Below are positions 17,584 through 25,126 of a stretch of DNA of 64,000 nt, piece by piece. Source of the DNA: Bradyrhizobium sp. AUGA SZCCT0176 (lineage in GTDB: Bacteria > Pseudomonadota > Alphaproteobacteria > Rhizobiales > Xanthobacteraceae). A model generated the notes under the pieces. That model saw nothing but the letters and a program-made list of their open reading frames with translations. It ran no database searches and was not told where the DNA came from. The stretch covers positions 248,001-312,000 of the forward strand of contig NZ_JAFCMB010000002.1 in assembly GCF_018130145.1 (NCBI RefSeq), given 5' to 3'. The translations under genes were made by a program, and so were the position numbers. Numbering within the stretch: position 1 is the first letter of the stretch; each line of letters opens with the position of its first letter.

Positions 17584-19251
17584 ATGATTTCCGTCGCTAA
17601 ACTTCGGATGAGTACTGCAGTCATTCTAATCGCTACGCATTCATCGGCGTACGCCCAGCCATATTGTCCTGAGCCGTTAAAGCAGCATTCGATCGTTTTC
17701 AACGATAAGGCGGCTTTGGCCGACCGGTTTAGTTTTCGAAAAACGATCAACGCAGTGTTGAAGTCGCAAGGTATTGCGGTGACTAAGGAGGCCGCCGAAA
17801 AACTTGTTTCGACAATGTTGTCGTCGTTTGTGGCCGATGACTTCGTAAATCGCAACAGTCAGCTTCGGATGCAGGTATCAGAACGGCCCATGGAGTCCGT
17901 TTTGAAAGCGTCCGATTTGTTGGATGCGGATAAGCCAGACAACCCTTTTGCCATGGTTCCTGTTGGCCTCTTCAATAGGCTGGATCTAGTACCCGAGGAT
18001 TGGTCGGACTGCGGAGAGCATCGTATCGTCTACACTTTCAACAAGGCAATCGATCACGGCAACAGTCCGCCAGCCAGCCGGATGACGATAATCTTTGAAG
18101 CCCGTCTTCGAAATCCACTAGGAGGCCAGATCGGCTGCCAACCCGTAGCAGAGTTCTGGGCCAATTTGTCAAAACTCGCGGATGGTGGGGTCATAGCCGA
18201 CGAATTGGATCGTTTTTACTATACGGGGTTGTCCGCCAACATTGGTCCCGTGGTACATGCCGACAATTATCGTTTTGGACAGGTTCGGGGCAATCTTTTT
18301 GTAAACAAGGTCGGCACGTCCACCGGGCCGGTCCAGTGGAATTTGCGAGAGTGGATCATCACAAGCGTCGATGGCAACTCGAGCAGTTTCGTTCCGGTAA
18401 CGGTGAAGACAAATCCGCTTGCCGAACTCTACGGTGCCGGCGTACCCGCTACGGCGGCTCCGCAGGCGCGTGCGGCAACTGTCAAAGACGAGTTTTGGAG
18501 GGAGTTCAAGGGCAGCTACCTGGGGCAGTTGATTGAGTTCGATGAAGTTGCAACGGATAAAAACCACAAAAACTATGATAAACGCTTAGATAGAACCGCT
18601 CCGGAATTCGATCTCAAAGTTTTCAAAAGCTACCTCTTTAGCAAGCTTGGTGCTCGTTTCGACGACAAGTTCAACGAGTTCCAGAGTTCAGTTTCGCCAA
18701 TCGACAATCCCATGGGCCCAGCCATAGATAACACGGCCTTCAAGCAAACAGTTGTCGATCCAGAAGCTGCCAGGCTGGCCAAGGTTGGTGTGGATTCAAC
18801 ACAGTTGGTTGCTCGCGCGGCAGCCGTTACATGCGCCGGATGTCACAATTTCTTCAAGGCGGGGCCGCCTGCAGGAACTGCACCAATAGCCAAACTTGGA
18901 GCGGAAGAAATCCTTTGGCCTGCTAGCCTCAACTTTGTTCACATCGATGAGAAGGCAGCGCTCTCGCCGGCTCTAACGGAATTCTTTATTCCGTTTCGCA
19001 GAGAGCAGCTTGAGAAGCTCGTTTGCAAGCCTTCGGCTCCGATAACTGTAGAGCAGCTTGTCGCCACTGCCGAGGTCCAGGCGCGAGACCGCTCAATTCT
19101 GCGATTGCAACAATCAATTCGCGCTCTCGCGCCGCAGACCGCGCCGCTGGGCGCGGGTACGACTGGCGGCCTGATATCCCAGATTCAAGATGATCGAGAA
19201 GCGCAGCGGCTTAAGCCGGGGTTCTTCGTCCAGAATCGCCGTTCGCATTGA
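17584..19251 (+). CDS. Secreted protein with a single c-type heme motif, function unknown
   Basis: A 555-residue exported protein. A signal peptide (STAVILIATHSSAYA, cut before QPYC) is followed by a large N-terminal region with VPVGLFNRLDLVPEDW and CGEHRIVYTFN. Near residue 420 stands one cytochrome-c-type heme site, TCAGCHNFF. I recall unnamed proteins in myxobacteria and proteobacteria with the same RLDL-P and CGEYRIVY words plus a CxxCH tail, but know no function. Haem attachment is possible; a distal Met is not obvious. GAGGGG stands nine bases before the ATG. Codon and base use are clearly less GC-rich than the neighbours, and the gene lies just behind a tRNA, which fits horizontal acquisition. 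Confidence 0.7.
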   Translation: MISVAKLRMSTAVILIATHSSAYAQPYCPEPLKQHSIVFNDKAALADRFSFRKTINAVLKSQGIAVTKEAAEKLVSTMLSSFVADDFVNRNSQLRMQVSERPMESVLKASDLLDADKPDNPFAMVPVGLFNRLDLVPEDWSDCGEHRIVYTFNKAIDHGNSPPASRMTIIFEARLRNPLGGQIGCQPVAEFWANLSKLADGGVIADELDRFYYTGLSANIGPVVHADNYRFGQVRGNLFVNKVGTSTGPVQWNLREWIITSVDGNSSSFVPVTVKTNPLAELYGAGVPATAAPQARAATVKDEFWREFKGSYLGQLIEFDEVATDKNHKNYDKRLDRTAPEFDLKVFKSYLFSKLGARFDDKFNEFQSSVSPIDNPMGPAIDNTAFKQTVVDPEAARLAKVGVDSTQLVARAAAVTCAGCHNFFKAGPPAGTAPIAKLGAEEILWPASLNFVHIDEKAALSPALTEFFIPFRREQLEKLVCKPSAPITVEQLVATAEVQARDRSILRLQQSIRALAPQTAPLGAGTTGGLISQIQDDREAQRLKPGFFVQNRRSH

Positions 19252-19338
19252 ACCAACGAGGTGACCGCTTCGTGCGCCGCTCGCGTCATATCGCAAGCTA
19301 CGCAAGCGCCAGTTGGAGCCGCTTAAACCGAAAAGCCG

Positions 19339-19359
19339 CCGACGCGTGCTGCGCGTCGG
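19339..19359. terminator. Hairpin between convergent genes
   Basis: CCGACGCG (19339-19346) and CGCGTCGG (19352-19359) form a perfect 8-bp GC-rich stem with a 5-nt loop. It lies between two genes that end toward each other. There is no T-run, so this is a terminator-like stem rather than a proven terminator. Confidence 0.5.
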
Positions 19360-19389
19360 ACCATTCACCAGGCTGCCCGATCGACCACG

Positions 19390-20541
19390 TCAAACCTGCC
19401 CCATGGCGCCGGCGGCTTCCAATTCAGAGATTTGCGCCGCAGAAATCCCCCAATCTGCGAGAGCCTCCCGGCTGTCACGTCCGGCGGCTGGCGTCGGCCG
19501 GCGAAGGTCGGAAGGCGTGCGGGAAAAACGGGGCGCAGGGCTGGGATGCCGGAGACCGTCGAACGCCGTGTAGACATCGCGGCTTTGCATCTGCGGATGC
19601 TGCGGCGCTTCGTCGATCGTCAGCACGGGCGCAAGGCAGGCGTCGCGCCCCGCAGCTTTCGCGACCCACTCATCGCGCGTGCGCGTTGCGAAAATCTCAG
19701 CAAAGCGCTTGCGCATCTCCGGCCACGCCGCACGATCATTCTGGTCCGGCAGGCGTTCGCCGTCGATGCCCATCACCTTCAGGAGACTGGCGTAGAATTG
19801 CGGTTCGATGGCGCCCACCGCGATAAACTTGTCGTCGCGCGTGGCATAGCTGCCGTAAAACGGCGCGCCGCCATCGACGATGTTATCGGCACGCCGCCCG
19901 GTCCAGCTGCCCTGCTGGCGAAAAGCCTGGAACGCCGACATCAAATGCGTGACGCCGTCGATCATGGCGACGTCGATCGTCTGTCCGCGGCCCGATTGAC
20001 GCGCTTCCATCGACGCCGCGAGCAGGCCCACCACCAGATACATTGCGCCGCCGCCGAGATCGGCGACCAGATTGAGCGGCGGCGGCGGCGGCCGATCGGC
20101 ATCGCCCAGGCAATGCAACGCGCCCGTCAGCGCGAGGTAGTTGATGTCGTGGCCGGCCTCCTGCGCCATCGGCCCCTCCTGCCCCCAGCCCGTCATGCGC
20201 GCGTAGACCAGCCGCGGATTGATCCCGTGGCAGATGTTGGGACCGAGCCCGAGCCGCTCCATCACCGAGGGACGAAACCCTTCGATCAGGGCGTCCGCTC
20301 CGGCTAGGAGATCCAGCACGGTCGCCACAGCCTGCGGCTGCTTGAGGTCCAGCGCTACGGAGCGCTTGTTGCGATTGTAGAAGTCGAAGCGCGGCGGCAA
20401 ATCCGGCTCGACGCCCGGCCTGGCGATGCGGTCGATCCGCAGCACGTCGGCGCCGAGATCGCCGAGCAGCGCTCCGGCGAATGGCGCCGGGCCGATCCCG
20501 CCCATCTCGACGACGCGAAAGCCGTTCAACGGTCCCGTCAC
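19390..20541 (-). CDS. Alpha-methylacyl-CoA racemase-like family III CoA transferase-fold enzyme
   Basis: A 383-residue CaiB/BaiF-fold protein. H131 (EAGHDINYLALTG) and D161 (NLVADLGGG) are spaced exactly like the catalytic His126/Asp156 pair of mycobacterial MCR, so a racemase epimerising 2-methylacyl-CoA esters is more likely than a CoA transferase. CoA-binding segments (NRNKRSVALDLK, GFRPSVMERLG) are present. It is the last gene of operon A, 18 bases after the nitroreductase. In context it would convert (R)-2-methyl or branched acyl-CoA intermediates into the (S)-form that acyl-CoA dehydrogenases use. Confidence 0.8.
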   Translation of the reverse strand: MTGPLNGFRVVEMGGIGPAPFAGALLGDLGADVLRIDRIARPGVEPDLPPRFDFYNRNKRSVALDLKQPQAVATVLDLLAGADALIEGFRPSVMERLGLGPNICHGINPRLVYARMTGWGQEGPMAQEAGHDINYLALTGALHCLGDADRPPPPPLNLVADLGGGAMYLVVGLLAASMEARQSGRGQTIDVAMIDGVTHLMSAFQAFRQQGSWTGRRADNIVDGGAPFYGSYATRDDKFIAVGAIEPQFYASLLKVMGIDGERLPDQNDRAAWPEMRKRFAEIFATRTRDEWVAKAAGRDACLAPVLTIDEAPQHPQMQSRDVYTAFDGLRHPSPAPRFSRTPSDLRRPTPAAGRDSREALADWGISAAQISELEAAGAMGQV

Positions 20542-20559
20542 GATGAAGTCTCCTCTGTC

Positions 20560-21246
20560 TCAGCGATGGAATCGGACGGCATCGCCAATATCAGCCCGGC
20601 CGACGCGCGCGGCATTGGCCTTGATACTGTGATCCTCGTAGCCAAACGAAACGCCGAACAGCAGTTTGTAATTCCGGGGAATGCCGAGCTGTTCGCGGAT
20701 GATCTCAGGAAACAGCCCAAGCGCGCCCTGCGCGCAGGACGCGATGCCGCGCGCGGTCAGCGCCAGCATCAGGGTCTGCGCATACATGCCGATATCGGCC
20801 GCTTCGCGCGTATCGAACGGCGTCGGCATGAAGATCAGTACGGCGTGCGGCGCATCGAAGAAGGCGTGGTTGCGGATATAGGCCATCTTGCGGCCAACCA
20901 CGTCGCTCCGCTCGACCCCCATCGCGCCATATAATTTCTGCGCCGCGTCCACCTGCCGCTCGCGGTAGATACCAGTGAATTTGCCGTCAGCCGGCCAGTC
21001 CGGCTTGATCGGCTCGTCCCGCATCCCGGCCGCGACCAGCGCCGCGCGAAGTTGTTTCAACGCTTCACCCGAAACGACATGCGGCGTCCAGGGCTGCACG
21101 TTGCAATTGGACGGCGACCATTGCGCAAGCTCGAATACCTCGCGCAAAGTCGCCTCCGGAACTTCGTCGGGCAGAAAGCCACGGACCGAGCGGCGGCGCC
21201 GGATCGCCTCGTCGATGGTGATGGCGGGCCGTTCGCGCATGCTCAT
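20560..21246 (-). CDS. Nitroreductase-family flavoprotein
   Basis: A 228-residue FMN enzyme. It has the N-terminal Arg cluster for phosphate binding (IRRRRSVRGFLPDEV), the helix EVFELAQWSPSNCNVQPW, and the C-terminal signature YAQTLMLALTARGIASCAQGALG followed by KLLFGVSFGYED (shown here as separate motifs). Family members reduce nitro groups, quinones, enoates or act as dehydrogenases with NAD(P)H. Its place in a CoA-catabolic operon hints at reduction or oxidation of a pathway intermediate, which is inference. ATG 21246 overlaps the preceding kinase stop (ATGA); the long upstream extension of the frame is antisense-like Arg-rich sequence and not used. Confidence 0.8.
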   Translation of the reverse strand: MSMRERPAITIDEAIRRRRSVRGFLPDEVPEATLREVFELAQWSPSNCNVQPWTPHVVSGEALKQLRAALVAAGMRDEPIKPDWPADGKFTGIYRERQVDAAQKLYGAMGVERSDVVGRKMAYIRNHAFFDAPHAVLIFMPTPFDTREAADIGMYAQTLMLALTARGIASCAQGALGLFPEIIREQLGIPRNYKLLFGVSFGYEDHSIKANAARVGRADIGDAVRFHR

Positions 21247-22283
21247 CGTTCTTCCTCGATCAACGCGACACCTCGCGCGGCATAGGCCCGCGCCAGATGC
21301 CGTCCGACGCGCGCCGCGTCCGGCAACACCCCGGTGCCGAGATCCCCGCGCGCGGCGACGCCGGCGCTGCCGACCGCACCGCGAAACATCGCGAACACCT
21401 GGTGAAATCGGGTGAGGCGCTCGGTCGCGCCGGACAGTTCGTAATAGAGTTCCAGATAATCGCGCTCGGATGGAATGCCCAGCTCCTCCAGCGGCAGGCC
21501 GAGCAATCCGCCGTTTTCGTCCGGTGCCATCAGCCAGGCCTGGCTGTTGAAGGCGAGATCGACGAGGGGATGACCGAGCGTCGAGAGCTCCCAGTCGAGC
21601 ACGCCGACCACGCGCGGCTCTGTTGCATGAAACATGACGTTGGCGATACGGAAGTCGCCATGACAAAGTGCGACGGTCTCGCTTTCGGGCAAGCGCTCGG
21701 CAAGCCAGCGCACCATCCTGTCGAGCGCGGGGTTATCATCGTCGCCGCGGCGGAACTGCGACCATTGCTCCGACCAGCGCTTGAGCTGGCGGGCAAAATA
21801 GTTTCCGGGCCGGCCGAAATCGCCCAGGCCCAGCGCCCGGTAATCCAGCCTGTGGATGGCGGCCAGCGCGGCGCACATCGAGCGGAACAGCTCGGTGCGC
21901 TCGGCGCGGGCGAGTCCGGGCGTTCCGAACTCGTTGAAGACGCGGCCGTCAAGCCATTCCATGAGATAGAACGGCGTCCCGACGATCTCGCGATCCTCGC
22001 AGTATCGATAGGGTTTTGGTGTCGGTACGGAACTGCCTTGCAGCGCCGTCAAGACACGAAATTCGCGGTCGATCGCATGTGCCGACGGCAGCACGTTCTT
22101 CGGCTGCTTGCGCAGCACCGCGCGCCACCCGCCGCGGCTGACAAAATATGTCGGGTTCGACATGCCGCCGTGCGTGCGTTCCACCCGGGTCGGAGCGGTG
22201 CCGCCGAGCCAGCCCTTCAGATATTCATCGAGCCGCGCAACGTCAAAATCGATGCCGCGGCCGGACGCGTCCGCCCCGGTCAT
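21243..22283 (-). CDS. APH-family kinase, acyl-CoA-dehydrogenase-associated (ACAD10/11 N-domain or LvaA-like)
   Basis: A 346-residue aminoglycoside-phosphotransferase-fold protein. The catalytic loop CHGDFRIANVMF (HxDxxxxN) and the metal-binding VLDWELSTLGHP are intact. The N-terminal GGMSNPTYFV glycine-rich segment and RKQPKNVLPSAHAIDREF match the group fused to acyl-CoA dehydrogenase in vertebrate ACAD10/11. In the Pseudomonas levulinate pathway the corresponding LvaA phosphorylates 4-hydroxyacyl-CoA. Here the gene overlaps an acyl-CoA dehydrogenase gene by four bases upstream and the nitroreductase by four downstream. I infer a 4-hydroxyacyl-CoA kinase rather than antibiotic resistance. 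Confidence 0.8.
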   Translation of the reverse strand: MTGADASGRGIDFDVARLDEYLKGWLGGTAPTRVERTHGGMSNPTYFVSRGGWRAVLRKQPKNVLPSAHAIDREFRVLTALQGSSVPTPKPYRYCEDREIVGTPFYLMEWLDGRVFNEFGTPGLARAERTELFRSMCAALAAIHRLDYRALGLGDFGRPGNYFARQLKRWSEQWSQFRRGDDDNPALDRMVRWLAERLPESETVALCHGDFRIANVMFHATEPRVVGVLDWELSTLGHPLVDLAFNSQAWLMAPDENGGLLGLPLEELGIPSERDYLELYYELSGATERLTRFHQVFAMFRGAVGSAGVAARGDLGTGVLPDAARVGRHLARAYAARGVALIEEER

Positions 22284-23530
22284 CCGCTGCTCGCACGCTT
22301 GCCGCTGAAGTTGAACAGGTATTGCGCGACGCGCCGGATCTGCACTTCCTCGGTGCCCTCGGTAATGCGATAGCGGCGGTGATGCCGGTAGATGTGCTCG
22401 AACGGCAGCGCCCGGCTGTAGCCCATGCCGCCATGCACCTGCATCGCTCTATCAGCCGCCTCGCAGCACAGCCGGTTGGCGCGGAAGTTACAGATCGAGA
22501 CCATATCGCTGATCTCAAGCGGATTCTGGCGGTCCATCTGCCAGGCGGTGCGGAAGATGAAGTTGCGCACCAGTTCGTATTCGGACCACAGCTCGACCAG
22601 CGGAAACTGAACCGCCTGCTTCCGGGCGAGCGGCTCGCCAAAGGCGACGCGTGTCTTGGCGTATTCGACCGCCTTCAGGATACAGTAGCGCGCGGCGCCC
22701 GCGCTCGCCGCGGCCTGGCGCACGCGGTTCTCGTGCACAAAGCGCTGCGCGACGACAAGGCCCTCCCCCTCCTTGTGCAGAATGGCGCTGTCGGGCACGC
22801 GCACGTTGAGCAGTTCCGTCTCCGCGTGATCGCTGGGCATGTTGAAGGTCCAGTGATTGTAAAGCACGTGATGGCCGGGCGTGTCGGTCGGAACGATGAA
22901 GGCGGTGATGCCCCTGGCTTCGCCCGGCTTGCCGGAGGTGCGCGCAAACACCAGATTGGCATGGGCGCGGGCAACCTGGCTGTTCCAGCGCTTGCGGCCG
23001 TTGATGACCCAATGATCGCCGTCACGCACGCCTGTCGTCTCCAGCCAGGTCGCGTCGCTGCCATGTCCGGGTTCGGTCAGGGCGAAGGAAAGATGTTTCT
23101 TTCCGGTGATGATGCCCTCGATATAGCTTTTCTGTTCCTCGGTGCCGTAGTCGGCGAGCGCCGGAATGATCGGGAAATTGCCGACGATCGAGGATTCATC
23201 CTGCAGATCGTTGTGCAGGCCGAGTCCCTTGGCGGCGAGGTGCTCGCGGATCGCTGCGATCGCAAGATTGGATGCGGCCTGGCCGCCGCATGATTTCGGC
23301 AGGCCATAGCGCAGGTGCCCTGCCTTGTCGGCACGGCGCTCCATTTCGCTGATCAGCGCGCGCCATTCGGTGCGCGGGCGTCCGTCATCATCCCAGTCGG
23401 TTCGGGCATTCTCGCGGCGATGATCGAAGAACTTGATATTGTCGCGCTCGAGCGGTTTGATCTCGGCCTCGATAAAGGCGTCCAGCTCAGCAAGCTTGTC
23501 GGTGATTTCCTTGGGCAGTTCGAAGTCCAT
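22280..23530 (-). CDS. Acyl-CoA dehydrogenase paired with the APH kinase (ACAD10/11- or LvaC-like)
   Basis: A 416-residue FAD-dependent acyl-CoA dehydrogenase-fold enzyme. It shows the flavin/substrate motif LSFALTEPGHGSDATWLETT, the helix VHENRVRQAAASAGAARY and the C-terminal MQVHGGMGYSRALPFEHIYR plus ITEGTEEVQIRR. Length is slightly longer than the usual 380. Four-base overlap with the kinase gene suggests equal synthesis. By analogy with ACAD10/11 and Lva enzymes it may act on a phosphorylated 4-hydroxyacyl-CoA, eliminating phosphate, rather than do simple alpha-beta oxidation. The fold is certain; this reaction is inference. Confidence 0.82.
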   Translation of the reverse strand: MDFELPKEITDKLAELDAFIEAEIKPLERDNIKFFDHRRENARTDWDDDGRPRTEWRALISEMERRADKAGHLRYGLPKSCGGQAASNLAIAAIREHLAAKGLGLHNDLQDESSIVGNFPIIPALADYGTEEQKSYIEGIITGKKHLSFALTEPGHGSDATWLETTGVRDGDHWVINGRKRWNSQVARAHANLVFARTSGKPGEARGITAFIVPTDTPGHHVLYNHWTFNMPSDHAETELLNVRVPDSAILHKEGEGLVVAQRFVHENRVRQAAASAGAARYCILKAVEYAKTRVAFGEPLARKQAVQFPLVELWSEYELVRNFIFRTAWQMDRQNPLEISDMVSICNFRANRLCCEAADRAMQVHGGMGYSRALPFEHIYRHHRRYRITEGTEEVQIRRVAQYLFNFSGKRASSG

Positions 23531-23568
23531 GGCGCCTCTCCCGGTGCTCTCTTTGTTTTAGGCCGCTG

Positions 23569-24354
23569 CTAGAGCGCGATCCGCCCATAAGGGTGGGTAC
23601 TGCTGACGCCGCCATCGACGGAGAGCAGTTGTCCGTCCACGTAGGAAGAATCATCGCTGGCCAGGAAGGCCGCGGCGGCCGCGATCTCCTCGGCACGCCC
23701 GGGTCGCTTCATCGGCGTCACATGGCCGAGCTTGGCTTCGACGCCCCGCGCGCGCGCATCTTCGAACACTTTTCGGGTCAGCTGCGTTTCGACCAGCCCC
23801 GGCAGCACGGCATTGACGCGCACGCCGGTGCCGGCAAAGGCGTTGGCCGCCGTCTGCGCCAGATTGTTCACCGCCGCCTTGCTCGCGCTGTAGGAGATGG
23901 CGCCGGCATTGGCGCGCAGCGATGCGGCCGACGAGGTGAGGATGATCGAGCCGTAGCCCTGCGCCGTCATGTGCCGGCCGGCATATTTGATGGCGAGAAA
24001 GCAACTGATGGTGTTGATGCGGTAGACGTCCGACCATTCCTCGACCGTCTGCTCCAGCAGCGGCGTGTTGGTTCCGGTGACGCCGATATTGGCGAAGAAG
24101 ATTTCCAGACCGCCGAATTCCGCCACGCAGCGCCGGACGATCTCGGCGACGTTTTCCTCGACCGCCGCGTCCGTGATCAACGCCGATGCGATGCCGCCTT
24201 CGTCCCGGATCGCTGCTGCCGTTTCCTCGGTATTGCCGGCCCGGCCGACCACCAGCACGGAAGCGCCTTCGCGCGCGAAACGGATCGCGCTGGCGCGGCC
24301 GATGCCGCTGCCACCGCCGGTAACGACCGCGCGCCTGCCCTCCAGTCGCCTCAT
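23569..24354 (-). CDS. Short-chain dehydrogenase/reductase
   Basis: A 261-residue classical SDR. It has the cofactor loop TGGGSGIGRASA, FFANIGVTGT in place of the usual NNAG, the catalytic Ser in LTSSAASL, the YxxxK motif as YSASK and the C-terminal YVDGQLLSVDGG. ATG 24354 follows AGGAGAAGCGCG and makes a normal-length protein; the open frame upstream to 24528 is not used. It is in operon A between a second SDR and the acyl-CoA dehydrogenase, so it likely oxidises or reduces a hydroxy/oxo-acyl-CoA. Confidence 0.85.
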   Translation of the reverse strand: MRRLEGRRAVVTGGGSGIGRASAIRFAREGASVLVVGRAGNTEETAAAIRDEGGIASALITDAAVEENVAEIVRRCVAEFGGLEIFFANIGVTGTNTPLLEQTVEEWSDVYRINTISCFLAIKYAGRHMTAQGYGSIILTSSAASLRANAGAISYSASKAAVNNLAQTAANAFAGTGVRVNAVLPGLVETQLTRKVFEDARARGVEAKLGHVTPMKRPGRAEEIAAAAAFLASDDSSYVDGQLLSVDGGVSSTHPYGRIAL

Positions 24355-24364
24355 CGCGCTTCTC

Positions 24365-25126
24365 CTATCTGGCAGGAATGGTCCAACCGCCGTCGGCGGT
24401 GATGACGGCGCCCTGGATGTAGCTCGCGTCGTCGCTGGCGAGGAATGCGGCAAGGGCTGCGATCTCTTCCGGCTCGCCAAAGCGTCCGGCCGGCATCTCG
24501 GCCTGGCGCGTGGCAATCGTCGCTTCATCGAATTGCGCGATCGAAGCCGGCGTGCCGATCATGCCCGGCGCGATCACGTTGACGCGGATCTTCTTGGCAC
24601 TGAGCTCGATCGCCGATGCCCGGGAGAGGCCGACGACGCCGGCCTTCAGGGCGGAATAGGCAATGGAGTCCTTGGCGGGGTTGAACGCCGACACGGAACT
24701 CAAATTCACGATCGAGCCGCCGCCGCGACGCTCCATCTGCGGCGCCGCCGCTTGCGTGGTCCAGATCAGGCCGTGCACGCCGACCGCAAACATGCGGTCG
24801 ACGGTCTCGACTTCGATCTGCGCCAGCGGCTCGAAGCGCGCAAAGACGGCATTGTTGACGAGCACGGCTACCGGCGCAGCAAACTCGCTCTCGATCCTCG
24901 CAAACAGGGCGTGAACATCGTCGCGCTTGCCGACATCGACTTCATAGGGCTTGGCGTCGAACCCCTTGCTCTTCAATCCCGCGACCGCAGGCTCCAGACG
25001 GCGCGCGCTGACGTCGACACAGGCGATACGACCGCCCTCCTGGCCGAAGCGCTCGGCGATCGCAAGGCCGATCCCGCGCGCGGCGCCGGTGACGACGCAC
25101 ACGCGATCCCTGAGGCGGGAGTTCAT
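24365..25126 (-). CDS. Short-chain dehydrogenase/reductase
   Basis: A 253-residue classical SDR. TGAARGIGLAIAERFG binds the nucleotide, and the acidic residue after CVDVSARR suggests NAD preference. VNNAVFARF stands for NNAG. The catalytic Ser lies in NLSSVSAF and YSALK gives Tyr/Lys. It overlaps the ligase gene by four bases and is followed by the next SDR after 10 bases. In a levulinate-like scheme one of these SDRs would be the 4-oxoacyl-CoA reductase; that is inference from order. Confidence 0.85.
   Translation of the reverse strand: MNSRLRDRVCVVTGAARGIGLAIAERFGQEGGRIACVDVSARRLEPAVAGLKSKGFDAKPYEVDVGKRDDVHALFARIESEFAAPVAVLVNNAVFARFEPLAQIEVETVDRMFAVGVHGLIWTTQAAAPQMERRGGGSIVNLSSVSAFNPAKDSIAYSALKAGVVGLSRASAIELSAKKIRVNVIAPGMIGTPASIAQFDEATIATRQAEMPAGRFGEPEEIAALAAFLASDDASYIQGAVITADGGWTIPAR

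Noticed and set aside
19390..20541. Simple CoA transferase assignment for the first CaiB/BaiF-fold protein
   Set aside because: The His131/Asp161 pair has the spacing of alpha-methylacyl-CoA racemase, so I call it a racemase. The gene at 34227 has the transferase Asp169 instead.
21243..22283. Aminoglycoside resistance kinase
   Set aside because: The APH fold is shared, but the subgroup, the overlap with an acyl-CoA dehydrogenase gene and the operon content point to acyl-CoA metabolism.
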